NCBI GenBank assembly: GCA_009741485.1
Contig: CM019217.1
Location: forward strand, 49,093,153-49,157,152
DNA from: Malurus cyaneus samueli
Taxonomy: Eukaryota > Chordata > Aves > Passeriformes > Maluridae
Reading direction: 5' to 3'
Length of the DNA stretch: 64,000 nucleotides
The stretch's first letter is position 1, and the number at the start of each line of letters is the position of its first letter. The translations under genes were made by a program, and so were the position numbers. This document shows positions 23,646 to 37,027 of this stretch, piece after piece. The notes under the pieces are model-generated. The model ran no database searches and had not been told where the DNA came from. It worked only from the letters and a program-made list of their open reading frames with translations.

Positions 23646-26600
23646 ATGAAAATAGGATAATTGCTTGCATGTTCAGATACACATTTATCTGAGCAAGCAT
23701 ATACTCAGCATTTTAAAAAGGGTTACTGTAGGACAAAAAAAAAAGCAGTGAAGAGAAAACATTTCCTAAAAGACTCCCTACTGCATATTAAGAAAACCCC
23801 AAAACTTGCAAAAAATAGATGAAGTTAAGAAAAGGCTAGTTTCAGTATCACTTGCTTTTGAAAGGGGAAACATTGACATTGCAAAGACTACGGCACTCCC
23901 ACCATACAAATACACCTGGCCTGTGAATGAAGCCATTGTTACAAAAAAACCCAGAAAATACTAAATTTTGATAATTTGGTCCCACAACGTGCAACATTTT
24001 GTTTTGTAAGGAACTACAGTGAGGCTGGAGAAAGCAAGGTGAGAAGGCTGAGGGGTGAGTGGCTGAAACCCATGGGATGGGAGAGTGCCGAAGCAAACTG
24101 ATGGTTTTTACATCTGCCACAACTTGGCCCAAATATCCATTACAGCTGCAGCAGACAGAAGCTAGTTTCCTAACAAATACAAAAATACTTGCTTAGAAAG
24201 TCTCCAGAGCTATCAGGATCCAGGTTTTCTTTCCATGTGTTTTTTTCCCCTGTCAGCTCCCTGACAGTAGTGCATGATGAAATGCTCTCCCTTAGCAGCC
24301 AAGGCTGGGCTCAGAGCTGGTGGAGGCAGGAGGGGATGGTGGCTACAGCCTGGGAAACTGCAGCTCCTCAGAGCAACCTGGGGGTTCACCTTGCTCTCTC
24401 CACAGGCTTTTGTGCTTAGGGAATACAGCGTTGCGTTGCTAAGCAGGTGCAGCACCTCCAGGGTTACTGGTGAGATGTGTAGAACAGTTTGTGATGGAAA
24501 AGCTGTCCAGGGAGCATGAGATAGATTTTGGGGGAGAGAGAGATTTTAAATATAAACCTTTATCACCAATATTTCTTACTTTCTCCCTCCTCCTCATCCA
24601 AGGATTCTGATTTGAGATATTTTATTGGAAAAGCAAGCTTGCCAAAGGTTTGCAAAAAATTGCTTGGTGGGAAAACTAATTTTATCCTAAAATTGTAATT
24701 GATTGAGAAATTCATCCTAACTCTTGTCTGAAGACTTGCAGTGCCAAGACAAGTGTTTAACTGCTTACATCTTTCATCTGAGAAGCAAGTGGTAGGAAGA
24801 TGACCAGAGCTTGGACCTTTCTCCAAGGAAGGAAACAGTTTGCTGTTGGCACACCTTAGTGCCAACTTTCTATCTTTTTTGGGAAAAAGGAAAGAAAGAT
24901 GGAGGAGATATCCTTGGAAATGGATAATGGGCTCAGCATTTTATGGGACCTGCTCTTGTCCAGAGGGCTGGAGGAGGAGCTCAGTGCTGAGTGTAAAGGC
25001 ATAATCAAGTCCTCAGAAATATCTGACAGCTAAATTCTCATCTCTGAAAGGTGGCAGCAACAGTGATTTGGGATTCATTGAATATTTTATCCAGGCACAG
25101 GCATCAGGCTGGCTTCCAGGAAGTGGGTAGATGAAAGTGTGAGGGGGAGTGTGTGATTTGCATTAAATTAGAAATAATCAGTTGAACCAATAGTGGTTCC
25201 AGGGAGCCCCAGCAGACCATTTCTAGTAATTGATTTTTTGGGAGCCCCACGGATAGAGCTTTTATTTTTTATTTTTTTTTTATAATGGATCTGTCCCCTG
25301 ATGATTAACTGAGTAATTCCTCTAGCAATTACATTCTCTCTGAAATGACAGTTTCATGGCTTAGAAGTTACTGGGAGCAGCTCTGATCACTGTGCCTGTG
25401 CAGTTTGCACCCCTGGAGCAGTCCCACCTCATCCCTCCAACATCCCCATCCCTCTCAGCTTTGTCTGTCCCCCCTCCTTGAGCCCCACCCTCTGTCCTCT
25501 GAGCTGACACTGTAAATGTGACAGGAAGATGACAAACAGCTCCCACCCTGGCCCCAGCACGAGGGCTGTGCCTGGTCTCTCGTTGGGCGCTGAAGGGAGG
25601 TGTCGGCACATGCTGGGGTGGCTGCTGAGTGCAGGAGTTGGGGTACCGGCATCTCGCTTCTCGCCTGGAGCCTCAGCATTTGGTGACACTGGGGACACAG
25701 CGATGCTGGGCAGTAGCTCAGGCCAGAGTGACTTGTCCTCTCTCAGCAGCCCCAGGATGGCGAGGGTTTGCCGCTGGAGGTGTGACCGCTCATGGAGGAA
25801 GGGTCTCCATCTGTGTGCGGGGCCAAGTGTGACACAGAGAGGTCATCTGGGTGTTGACATTGTACACTGTCCATCCCGCTCTGCTTCAAGATGCGTTTTG
25901 GGCATGCCTAGGAGATGTCAGACATATTTCTGCCATTCAATTCTGTTTAAAATCGCCTCCTTAACTCTAATAGTAGAGATGATTAACCACTTTCACCTTT
26001 GAGCAGGAGCTGCACAGGCACATCCTTTCCCAGAAGAAAGCTGTAAACTTGAGGGTGTGTGATGCAGACAAGTCCCTGTGGCCACTGGCCAACAGCGAAT
26101 GATTACAAACCAGCAGGGCACTCACTTCCTTCAGCTTCATATAAACCAGATAATTATCCTTTGGCTTCAGAATCATCAGTTGGCTTGTCAAGTTGGCAGG
26201 AGCCTGCTCAGTCTAAGCAACAGGAAGTTTCCTCTGTGAATACTTAAAACTTTAATAAAATTATTTATTGAATAAGTAGGATGAGAGCCAGGATGTAGCA
26301 GAAATATGAAGAGTTTCCCAGGTGACTTTCCAAAGTCTTTGAGATACTAGCAGGTCCACCTCTAAAGTTATTAAAAGGAAAGAAAATCCTCTCTAAAGAG
26401 CTTTTGGCTAGTCTTCTTGCTCTCTTTCTCTCTCTTATTTATACTTGACCAAATCTCTTCAATCAGTCTTTATTTAGTAAAGTTAAGGAAACTTTTTTTT
26501 AATAAACTGGATCCTTCCTGAGTGGTCTTGGTGGAAGAGATAGAAGAGAATACGCATTTATTCCTGACAATGGGAGCTGTTGCTGCTAGTGCTGAGACAA

Positions 26601-27828
26601 ACAGATAAGTCCAGTAATTATAGATAAGTGCTTTTGTTTGATCTATATAACAATTTCTGCATTTTCAGGTAATTTCCCTTAGGTGTTCACAGGCAGGTGG
26701 GATGCTCTTCTTATACAGTCTGTATTTTAATCTATTTTCAATTGACTTCTTTACGAGCAGGCAAACAATTTCCTTCCATTTTTTGGATTGAGCCTTTTCC
26801 TGAGACTGTGTATGAGCTGAAGTTATGATAGGTTTTTAATATTATACTTTCTGACTTCTGCCCTTTCCTCCAAGTAAGTCAGCAAATGAAATAAAATACC
26901 CAGTTGCTTCATTCTTGATTTTTCTCAGTGAAAAGAACTTCAAAATGCCATAGAATGTTGCAAGGCCACCTTACAAGATAAAGGCCAAAAGCTCTGGTGA
27001 AGATTTGTCCTAAGCCTGCTAGAAGTTATAAAAACTTCTCCAGAGAAGTGAGAGTGGTGCGTGAATAACTCAAACCCTTCATTTTCCTAGCCTTCAGATT
27101 CCTCTGAAAGCCCGTTGGGATGTTTTCCAGAGGTATAAACAGACACAGAGGTGCTTTGCTAAATCCCATTTGCAAGCTGATGTGCAATCAGAACTTCAGG
27201 GCTGCTTGCAGACACACTCCCCTGGCCGGGAGGTTTGAAAGTGGACATGAACTGAAGCTGGATCCACAATGGAGTGATGAAGCCAAGAGTTAGTTATCCC
27301 ACCTTCTGCTCCCTGAAAGTAAGCCAAGGTGATGGGGCAGGTTGGGGAGTTAGCAGGATGGCTCATGCAGATGTTCAGAGTGCTTGCCTGTCTAAAATCG
27401 CCGCGCTCTGTTGGTGGCTTTAGGTGATTGTGAGAAATTTCAGAAGATTCTGCAAGGGAAGGCGGTGTTTTTTCATGTGTGAATGCAATATTAGCCTGTC
27501 AGTTTTACAGGCAATTTTCTTTTAGTGGTGAGAGAGCAGCAATTTGAGAAAGCCTAAAGCAAACCAGTTATGTTGAGCTTTACATTTTGCCCTTCCTTCT
27601 CTTCTCCACTCTTTCTGGCCCCAAGAGCAGTAGCCTTACTCCAGTACAACATCATTCACTGCTCCTACCTCGAGGCTCAGTTTGGCCCTCACAGCAAGCC
27701 CGGAAGAGGTGGCCAGTGGGTCTGGCTGAAGAAGAGGGTTGCTAGGTGGCTTACTTTTGGGTTTTAATCTGTCCAGCTGATGGTGGGTGGGCTGAATGGT
27801 GCTGCAGAAAGGCAATGAGAGTGTGGCC

Positions 27829-27915
27829 TAAGAATCAGATCATAGAATGCTTTGGGCTGGAAGGGACCATAAAGATCATCCAGTTCCAACCCTGCGGCCA
27901 GGGGCAAGGAATGTC
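27829..27915 (-). mobile_element. CR1 retrotransposon, 3' end fragment
   Basis: The segment begins with AATCAGATCATAGAATG, continues GGGCTGGAAGGGACC and then AAGATCATCCAGTTCCAACC. This is the reverse complement of the well-known CR1 3' terminus with its ATTCTATGAT-type end. The 3' end is therefore at the left and the element lies on the minus strand. Only the last 80-110 bases survive, and similarity may fade out as far as about 27935. 5' truncation is normal for CR1. It is a dead copy with no coding capacity. Confidence 0.9.
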
Positions 27916-30900
27916 TAGTGGGATCGTGCTGGGCAGTGTGATTGTGCCTAGTCATGAGGGAGCATGGGTGTTTAATTGTGGGCCATGTTAGTGTCAGCTA
28001 GGTGTAGAGGGAATGAGTGTCTAATAAGTCTTTGACACAGTTCACTATCAGTCATGGTAGATTAAATAACAAGACATATATTAACTCATTTAATAATTAG
28101 CTACCATCATATCAACTTGGTAAAAGAGTACTATTAAGTTAGTCTGACACTGTAATAATACAGTCTTTAATTTTTAATATAGAAGATTAAGATAAAGCAA
28201 CTGTCAAGGATTGCATTGTAACACCTTTTCCAGCTGTGTTGGGGTAAATATCTTTTTGACAGCATTTGACATGTTAACCTCACATCTGGTATTTTTGTGA
28301 AACCTTCTATTTGTATTAATTGCTCCCTTGGCTCCCTTTCCTTTGGGAAAGAGCAAACTTGGAATGGGCACTTGCACAGCAGAACCAATTCCAGTGGAGG
28401 AAAGGTGAGGATGTGGTGAAGAGCAGTGACTGTCCCGTGCCAGGGAGCACAAGGAACAGGGATGGATGAAAGACCTGGCTTGGGTCTGTCATGGGATTCT
28501 CCATAATGCTCAAACTCTCCATTCACCTCTTTTTACCTAACCTATTCTGTGTAAAAATAGTAATATTGATATTCTTTTTCCATGTCGTTTTGTTTGCTAT
28601 GTCACTGCTGGCATTGCCGTACTTTGTCTGGGGTTAACCACATTTCCTGGGGTGGTTCGGGGGTAGTGTGAGAGCTGCTGTCCTGTGTACATTTCTGTTG
28701 ACCACACAGAAAGTCTGGGTTTGCGCTAATGTGGTGACAAAAGCGACGTGTGGTTTGCAAGTGACTTAAGCTGGTTACATCTAGCAGACACTTTCCTCAT
28801 AGTGAAATTGAGTAGGAAGTCAGATGAGAGGCAATCACTTGGGTTGTGATCATACTGTGCAAATTTGCTGTGTGTGTATTTTGTCTTTTGTTTTGCTTCC
28901 ATTTTGTGCTAGCAGTGTTTGTGTGAGCCCTTCGGGTTGCACCTGCCCTCTGGTAGGATTTTTGACCCTTCACTTCTGGATTTAAAATCCATGCAGGGGA
29001 AGACTGCTGGTGGGAATCACACTCAGCAATGGGTGGGGGTGTAGCAATGGCCATCCTCTGGCCAAAGCATTGGTGGGAACCCAGGGGAAAGCAGAGCTAC
29101 AGTGGGGTTTTCCAGCAAAAACTTCCCCAGTAAAGGTGCTTCATAATGGTGCTGGTGGGATTTCTTTTGTAGGCGCTCATCTAAGCCTCTTTCAAACCTA
29201 TGGAAGCTTTCAGCACCCAGGAGATGTGCTGCCAGGATTGGCCAGCCACAGCTCAGGTGAGTGTCTTTTCCATCTCCAGCACACTGCCTGCTAGCTCCTT
29301 TCCATTCCCACTTAGTTTCCATGCTAAAATGAGTATGAACAATCCAGGTCTGGTGATGGGCACTGGCTCATTGCCTTTCCTGGGCCACCAGGCAAGTCAT
29401 GACATATTAATATGAAGGCTTCAGGGGGGTTAATTTCAATTTAAGTTCCGAAACTAGATTTAATTATTTTTTTTTTCTGGTGAAAAACTGATAGAAGATG
29501 ACTATTTGGTTTGCAAATAGATATTGACTAATTTGAATATTTCTTTCTGTGTTTATTGCTGACATAAAAGACTAAATGGCCACATCTTAGAGGGGTTGGA
29601 GTGATCTTTATGAAAGAGACTTAAATACTGTTATACCTGTGCATTCCTTGTTAAAGACTGGAGTAATGCCAGTGGCTGATATTAGAAAATAATGGTAGGC
29701 TCAGAAAAAATATAAGTCAGATACACACACACACATAGAGAGAGACCCTTATTTACCCTTTGGTTTACTTTTTTATTACATTGAAAACCAAAGTGCACAT
29801 GATATTACTCAGCTGGAAAGCCAAGGCTTTAAGAAAAGTAAATATGACAGGATTCTTGATAAAATCATGCGAGATGATGTGCTATTGCAGCGGCTTAAAG
29901 CGTCTTTTCTGGTTGAAACAAGTTGAATAGTCAGTGGGGAGTAGATACAGGTAATGATTCTGAAAAATCACATTAACAGTGTTCATTCAGGAAAATGAGC
30001 TCTTGATGGGAGGTGCTAATTGTTATTAATTAAACAACTTACAGATGATATGATTAGTATTGACCCACAATATTAATATAGTAAATTACTTACAGAGTGG
30101 GCAAGACTACAATACGGGAAATTGAATAAGTTAATAAATCAAAATTAATGGGTGTCTGGAACAATTATAGCCATTAGTGGAACTACAGTCACTTTAAATA
30201 TGTAAAGAGAAGTTCATAAAAGGTAATAACATTGCCCTGAAAAGGGACTTCTCAGTCCAAAACAGAGATACAGTCTGCCCCAGATCCTGTGTAATAGGGG
30301 CATCAAATGAGGGGTCACCTGTGGACAGGAGAGGCATTTTTCTCTGTGTTTCTGAAAGTGGCTCAGAGAAACTGTTTCCAATCTGTATGCAATATGCACC
30401 TCCACAATGAAACGAATGAAAATTAATGACTGAAAATATGTCTCATCATCAGGCTTTGATGTGAAGTCCTCCCAGAGATTTACAAAAAATAAATTGCATT
30501 TAATTTAATAAGCCCAAATCCTGCTGCACACTCATAAGGGCTTTTTAAAGTGCTCTGAAACTCAGAGAATCACTAAGGGTTTAGGAGAAAAACTGCTTGT
30601 TGGCTGCTGCTGGGACACTGGGCTTCCAGTGACTCATGGTGCTTTTGCCTTCTTACCCAGGCTGTGTTGGTACAGCTGCTTTTTTCCAGCTTGGAGCTGG
30701 GGCCTCAGCCCATCAACCTCTTGCCCTGCTGAGTCCAAAGGTGATGCCTTCACTGGCTTGGTGGAATGACACTCTTGGTCTCAAGCTATGGAATCTCACG
30801 TAGCCCTGTGAGGTTTCAATCTGTGGAAGGGAGAAGGGCTGGCACTTGTGGGATGAGCTGTTTCTACTCTAAGGACACAGGACCCTGATCATCAAAGATG

Positions 30901-32077
30901 ATTTTCCTGCTTTTCAATGTGAAGCTGCAGGTCCTGGTCACCTCTGGAAACCGTGGCCCCTGGCTCCTGGCCTGCAGGGTCGTGAGGACACTTAGGGCTC
31001 TTTTTGTGAAGAGAGGGAGGAATAGACTCTGAACCCGTGTCAGGGCATGCTGTGGATCTGCTGTCCCTTGTTTGTGTTAACTTATGTGAAAATGCAGTGA
31101 AGCCTTAACACCCAATCACCAGGAAACTGAATATCTCCAGCCAAAGTTGTGCTCTGTTACTGAGGCAGATTTAATCAACAGGAACCAGTGCTGCAGGGCA
31201 GTGACAGATAAGCAGAGAAATTAGTCCCAGAGTCATTGTAATTATAAACATCTGGGTGATGTCAGCCTGCCTAAAAGGACGTTTTCATGAAGAGTGTTTG
31301 AGTACTCCTAAACCCCTCATACTAATTGGCAAGAGCAATCCTGGGCTTTACCTGCCACCCTTTTTCCCCCTGGGCATGTGCGCAATATTTATGGGTTTGG
31401 ATACTCCCACAAATACAGTTTCTCATTTTTCAATGCTGGAAAACCAATGCCACTTAAGAATTTACAAGAACAAATTGATGGCCAGACTCCTCAGCAGATG
31501 GAAATGTTTAACAAATTTCTACATCCGCTGGAGAGACTTCCACGGATGTATCTTACCCAGAGACTTCAGCCAAATCTTTATTTGTACATGGGGAAATATT
31601 CTTTTTTTTTAATATGAGAACTTTCTTTTTGCTGACACTGAGCAGAAACAAAGAAGCAGTACCCCTCATCCCCACCTCCAAGACAGCAGAGTTGGCTCTG
31701 ATGGATGCAATTCAGATGGAAAATGGGCAGAGTTCAGCTCTCCTTCCTGGGATGTATGGAAAGACTTTCGACATCAGTGTGGTTAAATCAGGGAGTATGT
31801 CCTTTGCTTTATTATTAAATAGGGAGAAGACAAATCAGTTACTTCAGGGCCAGGAGCAGGAGTTTTCCACTGAGAGTGTTGAACTGAGTGCTGGGCATGG
31901 GAAGGGATGTCTAGCTAGGTGCTGGTCTGGTTATCTCCAGCACAGGAAAGTGAGGATACAGAGAAGGAGAGGATAGGCTGGGGACACTCTCATCAAGGCA
32001 CCACAGTGCACAGGAATCAGGGCTGTCTGGCACCAGTGCTGCCTGTCTGGGGATGGCCAGCTTAGGGACATGAAGGG

Positions 32078-32098
32078 GATTTCCCTGCCAGGGAAATC
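32078..32098. repeat. Perfect 9-bp inverted repeat, 3-base spacer
   Basis: GATTTCCCT and AGGGAAATC are exact reverse complements separated by GCC. The arm TTTCCCT/AGGGAAA also resembles the STAT/BCL6-type inverted TTCC...GGAA arrangement, so it could be a dimer binding site instead of an RNA hairpin. No flanking structure extends it. Confidence 0.6.
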
Positions 32099-35000
32099 AG
32101 CCAGGGCAGGTACAGCCACAGGATGTTTTCCCTGTCCCAAGGTCAGTAAGACTTTCTGATGAGGAAGGACTAAAATGCTTAATTGTTATTATTTATTATT
32201 ATTTAGTATAATTGACAGCTGGCAGTGGTGTTTATTGTTTGCAGGACTTGCTTTGCCCCTGCTAAACTTCACATCTTATTGGTTTGGTTTACAGCCTGAG
32301 CGAGAATCATCCTCATTTATGTTAGTGTGAGACTGACAAATAAAAGAGAGCTCAGGCCTTTTCCAGATACTCTCCTTGTTATTTTATGTAATCCAAAGCA
32401 GGGGAATGGATTCTTTAATGCAAACTTGCTGCTGCTGCTGCAAAGGCTGGTGTGAGAGGGGGCAGCAAAGGTCACCGGGGAGCTGTTGTAAGACAAGCCA
32501 TGCAGTGAAATGTCACTCACATCTCTGTTAATGGACTGCTGCAGGAAATTGTAATTGCACGAAAATTAACTTGGGGTATTATTTAATCATTTTACCAGAC
32601 TGACCTAATCTGCTTTTGCAGGTGTTTGTAACATAACAGTAGTTGGGGTATTTTTGCTTTTGCATCCAGTGAAGATGCTACACTGGAGATTGAGTTTTCT
32701 CTGTGTAAACATCCTCCTGGAGCAGAGAGGGCTCACCTTGTCTTTGCTGCACAGAAGAGCAGAAGGTTTTTTTTTTAAGGACAAGTCTATTGTAGTACGT
32801 TACAAGCTCGTTGTGACTTCGTGGTGGCGGGATCCTCTGCAGCTCTGAAACAAGCCCGTGGGCTGAGCATGCCACAAGCGATGCGTGAGAAAAATAGCAG
32901 CTGCTTTTGTAGATGTTTCAAACAAAAGGGAAGGCAAAGAGCCACATTCTCTGACCTCTCTGCTGCAATGTGCTCACCATATTATTTCTCCTGGCCCAAA
33001 GGAGGTTGTGTTTCCTAAAGTGCACAAATAGCTCTCCCAATAGCCAGGGCTATTTTGAAGACACTTCTATTTTTTTTCTGCCATGCAATGTCTAGAAAAT
33101 ATTTTTACTTTCTGCTGAATAAAAAGCAAGTTTTCTTAAAGAGATTTTTGTTGTAGGAATACACACAGAAGGAAACCCTGCCATGCATTACAAATACCTA
33201 ACTGAACCATTTCAATTAGTGTTGAAGTGTGTCATCAATCCCATGACATGAATGGGCTGCATTTGGGCAAAGTCAGGCATGCTGTCTTTGAACCAAGCTT
33301 CAAGACAAGTCATGTGGTGTCAAAGTCCATCCAAGCAAAGAAACAGTCGGTCAGAGGGAGGCCTGTTGGCAGCTCTGCTGCCTCGTCCTGCTCTTCCTTC
33401 CCTTGCGGCCCCCAAAAGCTTCCTCTACAGAGTGGGTGAGAGTGTCCTGCCAGCAGTGCTGCACAGCTGGGATGGAGCAGGTTTGTCATCTGCCCTGCCC
33501 TCCCAGAGCTAATTCCCACCATGTGTCCTCAGGTTGACCATAGTGCATTCCAGATAAACCCAAGGAGTCCAAACGATGCCCACAGGACTGGGTGGGGGAG
33601 CTTGTCCTGGTGCATTTGTTGCTCCTTTGTCTCTCAAGGCAGTGGTGGATGAGAGGTGCAGGCACCGAACTTTTGCTCATCTCCAAAGCCTTGTAAAACA
33701 TAATGGACCAGATCAAAGACCTCTGCAACTTAATAGCCACTTCCCTCCTTCCCTCCTAGCTTTTTTACCAAGGCAGTACCAGGAGTACAAACCTGAACCA
33801 ACAGGTTGAGAGCAGAATCACATGTTTTCACAGGGAATGACGTTTGTGCTTCAACAAGCCGGAATAAAAAGCCCAAGACCAACAATTTGCTGAGCGCAAC
33901 AGCTTGCTGTTTATTGGGCATGTACAAACCTGAGAGAATGGCTGCTCTCACAGCCTCGTGTTCTGCTGGAAGTGGCACAGGAGGTGGTGATGCTTTTGCT
34001 GCCCTCTGAATCGCTCATCAGCCTCAATCTTCCTTGCTTCAGCTGTGCAAACTGGTGGTACCTGCTCCGCTGGGATCCTGGATCCGCCATTCCTAACAGT
34101 GAAGCACAGCGGGGGCTGGTGGTGGTAGACTGAGGGAAAAGAGATGGAGCTGCTCATCCTCATCACTTGGATGAACTGGAAGTGTTTGTGTTGGTGCAAG
34201 GGAGGCAGGGGATCCATAGCAGGCATATTGTTGGATGAATTTCTGGCCTGACCCCATGGCTTGGTTCCTGGGAGTGAAATCTATCTCATGCCTTACTGTT
34301 TTCCCTGCTCCCATGCTCTGAAATGTTATTTTCAAGCAACTCAGCCCTTTTACCGGGCAAAGTGACTATACCAACTGGTGCAGATGCTGTTAAAAATTAA
34401 AAGCTTTAAACTTTGGAATATCACCACTGTATCCAAGATTTTGTCAGGCTGGGCTGTATTGAAAACAGTAAGTAAAACTTCTAATAAATACCTGACTCTT
34501 ACTGAAAACAAAGGAACAGGGCAACTTAGTTCTTGTCACCTGCAGTGCAAGGTGACAGATCATCATAAGAGGAATGAGACCAGGATTTATGGAAAGACTT
34601 GCTCTGTGGCAAGTGGGTGAATGTAGTGTGATGCTTCCCATGAATATTCATTCCCATTTTAATGGTGATTTTACATCAGCCATTCTGGGGTAGTTGGTGT
34701 CTCTGGAGACAATTACCCACTTAGGGGTACTGGCTAATTGTTTGCCTTGAATTTTTTAAAAGCCAAGGTCCTGTGTGACATGTTTTCCAAGTGAATGTGG
34801 TTTTTTTACAGAGATGGGAATAATGAACAGCACCCCGTGGGGTCCTCTAACCCCAGTCTGCTGCAAGAACCAATCTTCCACATGCTGGGGGGTGGGGAAG
34901 GCTTTTTACCATGGCAGTGAAGGGAACTGAGGGCGAGCCAAATTATGGCTGCTACTATCTTTCTGAATTTGGAAGGAAATTATATTGGTATCAGGTATTT

Positions 35001-36050
35001 TAGAGCATGCCTCAAACTTCCTCTTTTTTTCAAATTTTATGCGACAAAGTATTTTTTCCAAATCCGCACGTCAGAGTTTAGTTTGGTAACAATGCTGGGT
35101 TAGGGCTGTGTCCAAATACTGTGCTGACCAAATCCAGCCTGCACGGGTTATAGGAAAAGCATCTCCATCACTCCAGAAAAGCTGGGGATCTTTAAAATCT
35201 GGAGGTGCTCACCAACCTCTGGAGCCCCACCTGGCTCCCCTCTCTGCTCCCCACAGCTCTGACAGTCACTGGGAATACATTTGATCTAAACATTTTTGAG
35301 CTGCTGTTTACGTTGTTAAGAGCCTGTTTGCATTAGGAGAGGGGAAAGGGGGCCATGTAGTGAACAAAAGAGCTCCTGCAAATCTCCCAGTGTTTTCCAG
35401 CTTGGCTGCAGGTGAACTGGTTACAGAAAACAGATGTTGGGCATGTGTGACTAAAATCATGGGGCAGCTCCTGTCCTGGTGCCTGGGACATGAAAGGGGT
35501 CTGTGGGAATTGCTAGCCCTGCCAGCATCTCTCCTTGAACTGGTCCTGCCCCAGGGTACAGCGAAGCCAAGTGTGGGACCCAGAGGGGAGGGTGCAGCCC
35601 AGCAGCCCCCACCAGTGAATTTTTCTTGGGGTATCACTGTAGGTTGGTTATTTGGGTTGCAATTTTTTTTTTCTGTAAAACTTTTACAGCATGAATAAAG
35701 AATGTTTTGCAGGGTTCTGCTTTTAAAAGAAAAACTAAAGTTACTTTGCAGGGTGTTGCCAACCCTACCCGCTCAACTACTTTTAGCTTTAAAAGACCTT
35801 ATCAAGTTGAACACAACTGACAGGTCATATATCGAGGAAGCGAGCCAAAAATGTTTTCACTATTTAGTTGGGTAAATTTGAGTGCTGAGCAGTTTAACCC
35901 CAACGCACCCTCCTCATCTGCTCCCTGCAAGCCTTCTAAAATCAGGTTTGTAAAGAAAAGATGTAGCTTGGCTATTTGTGCACTGAAACAGAAGTGTGTG
36001 TTTTCTACAGCGTTATAAATATGTGGATGATCATTTAGCAAAAGGTTAAC

Positions 36051-36067
36051 GGGGGGGGGGGGGGGGG
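36051..36067. repeat. G homopolymer (17 bases)
   Basis: A run of 17 uninterrupted G preceded by AAC and followed by CAATGGG. Long G runs can form G-quadruplexes and are prone to length errors in sequencing and assembly, so the exact count may be unreliable. Confidence 0.85.
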
Positions 36068-36099
36068 CAATGGGAAGAAAACCCGCAAAGGTGATTTCC

Positions 36100-36545
36100 A
36101 TCAGTGTTTCCAGGCTCCACTTCCACTGCTATGAAATTAAATCCAATTCAGTTGATGCATTAGTTACCCAAAATGGAAAGACAGAAGGTTTATATCGCTT
36201 TCCATTATTATGGGTATGATGAAAGTACCACAGGACCCCATCCCTGATAGAGACCGCTATTGTCTGAGACACAAAGCTGAGTAATAAACACAGTCCCCAG
36301 GGGAGATTCTCAGCTGGTGTAAATTATCACAGCAATTAATGTGCTATTTTGAAGTATGACAATTTACAACAGATGATAATCTTCCTCCTGGCCTGGAAGA
36401 ATTACTGATTTTAGCACGCGATTCGATAAAGCCAGCTACAATTGCAAACTGCCCTGATTTACATGCTTGGCTAAAAAACACCTTCTCTGCCACATTCCTC
36501 TGAGTTAGGAAAATTAAGTGCAACATTTTGGTTCTCACTCTTCTT
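36100..36545. promoter_or_regulatory. Candidate conserved non-coding element
   Basis: The block has no recognised repeat and no coding signal. It holds a dense mix of developmental-type motifs: CAATTAATG near 36333, ATTATTATGGG near 36205, GATTCGATAAAG near 36420 (GATA core), and several AT-rich homeodomain-like cores. Isolated CpGs survive in ACGCGATTCG and TATCGC, which may hint at constraint in otherwise CpG-depleted DNA. This is a suggestion from texture only, because conservation cannot be measured here. Confidence 0.2.
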
Positions 36546-37027
36546 TACAACAGACACCTGTTAAGCACTCACCTTCCAGGTGCATCCAGTAGTTTTTAGG
36601 CATTGCTTTTTCTGGTGGAGAGTTATCTCAGCCTCATGAAAGCCACCTGGACTTGCCCTGTTCACCTTACCCTGCCTATGCTGTCTTCCTGCCTGCTGTT
36701 ATGGAAGTTTGTTGCTCTGGAGGTGTGGGGTTTTATAGTTGCTGCCTTGAGGAGCTGCCTTAAAATGCTCTTTGGCAATTAGATGGGAATACAGGCTTTG
36801 AAAAGCAAAACAGCAGGCGAAGGTGGTGTATTTCTGCAGCTGTGTTGTGGCCTGAAGGATAAGGAGTGAGTAGGTGAGTGAGAAATCCTTCCCGAATCCT
36901 TTCCTTGTCATGGTAGCTACAGCACTGGCTTCTCTTTGCCTCACAGGCTACACATATTCAGCACCTTTGGGCATGTAAGTATTTACCTGCTATTACTTTT
37001 GTTGCCCCGTTTGGTGTATGCAGGAGA

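Larger units (their letters stand above)
7371..27828. other. 20-kb gene-free stretch
   Basis: I recognise no coding gene. The longest open frames are 10069-10614 on the plus strand (181 codons), 11848-12273 plus (141 codons) and 17712-18125 minus (137 codons). None contains a motif or composition I can tie to a protein family, and frames this long are expected by chance in this much sequence. Other contents are A and T homopolymers (8479-8499, 22728-22755), a short direct repeat of AAATTAAAGTCAG (19028 and 19050), and an AT-rich homeodomain-motif cluster near 23571-23645. It could be a large intron or an intergenic region. Confidence 0.6.
27916..37027. other. 9-kb gene-free stretch
   Basis: No recognisable gene is present. 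Open frames reach about 120 codons and overlap on both strands. One frame at 31378-31617 is somewhat protein-like and is discussed in the findings. Other contents are a short dinucleotide run at 29722-29735 (AC), a perfect short inverted repeat at 32078-32098, a 17-base G run at 36051-36067, and an AT-rich block at about 36100-36545 that could be a conserved non-coding element. The rest shows nothing I can interpret. Confidence 0.6.

Noticed and set aside
24908..24915. Exact ATATCCTT, the U12-type intron donor
   Set aside because: An eight-base match is expected about once or twice in both strands of a 64-kb window. No exon or matching U12 branch site accompanies it.
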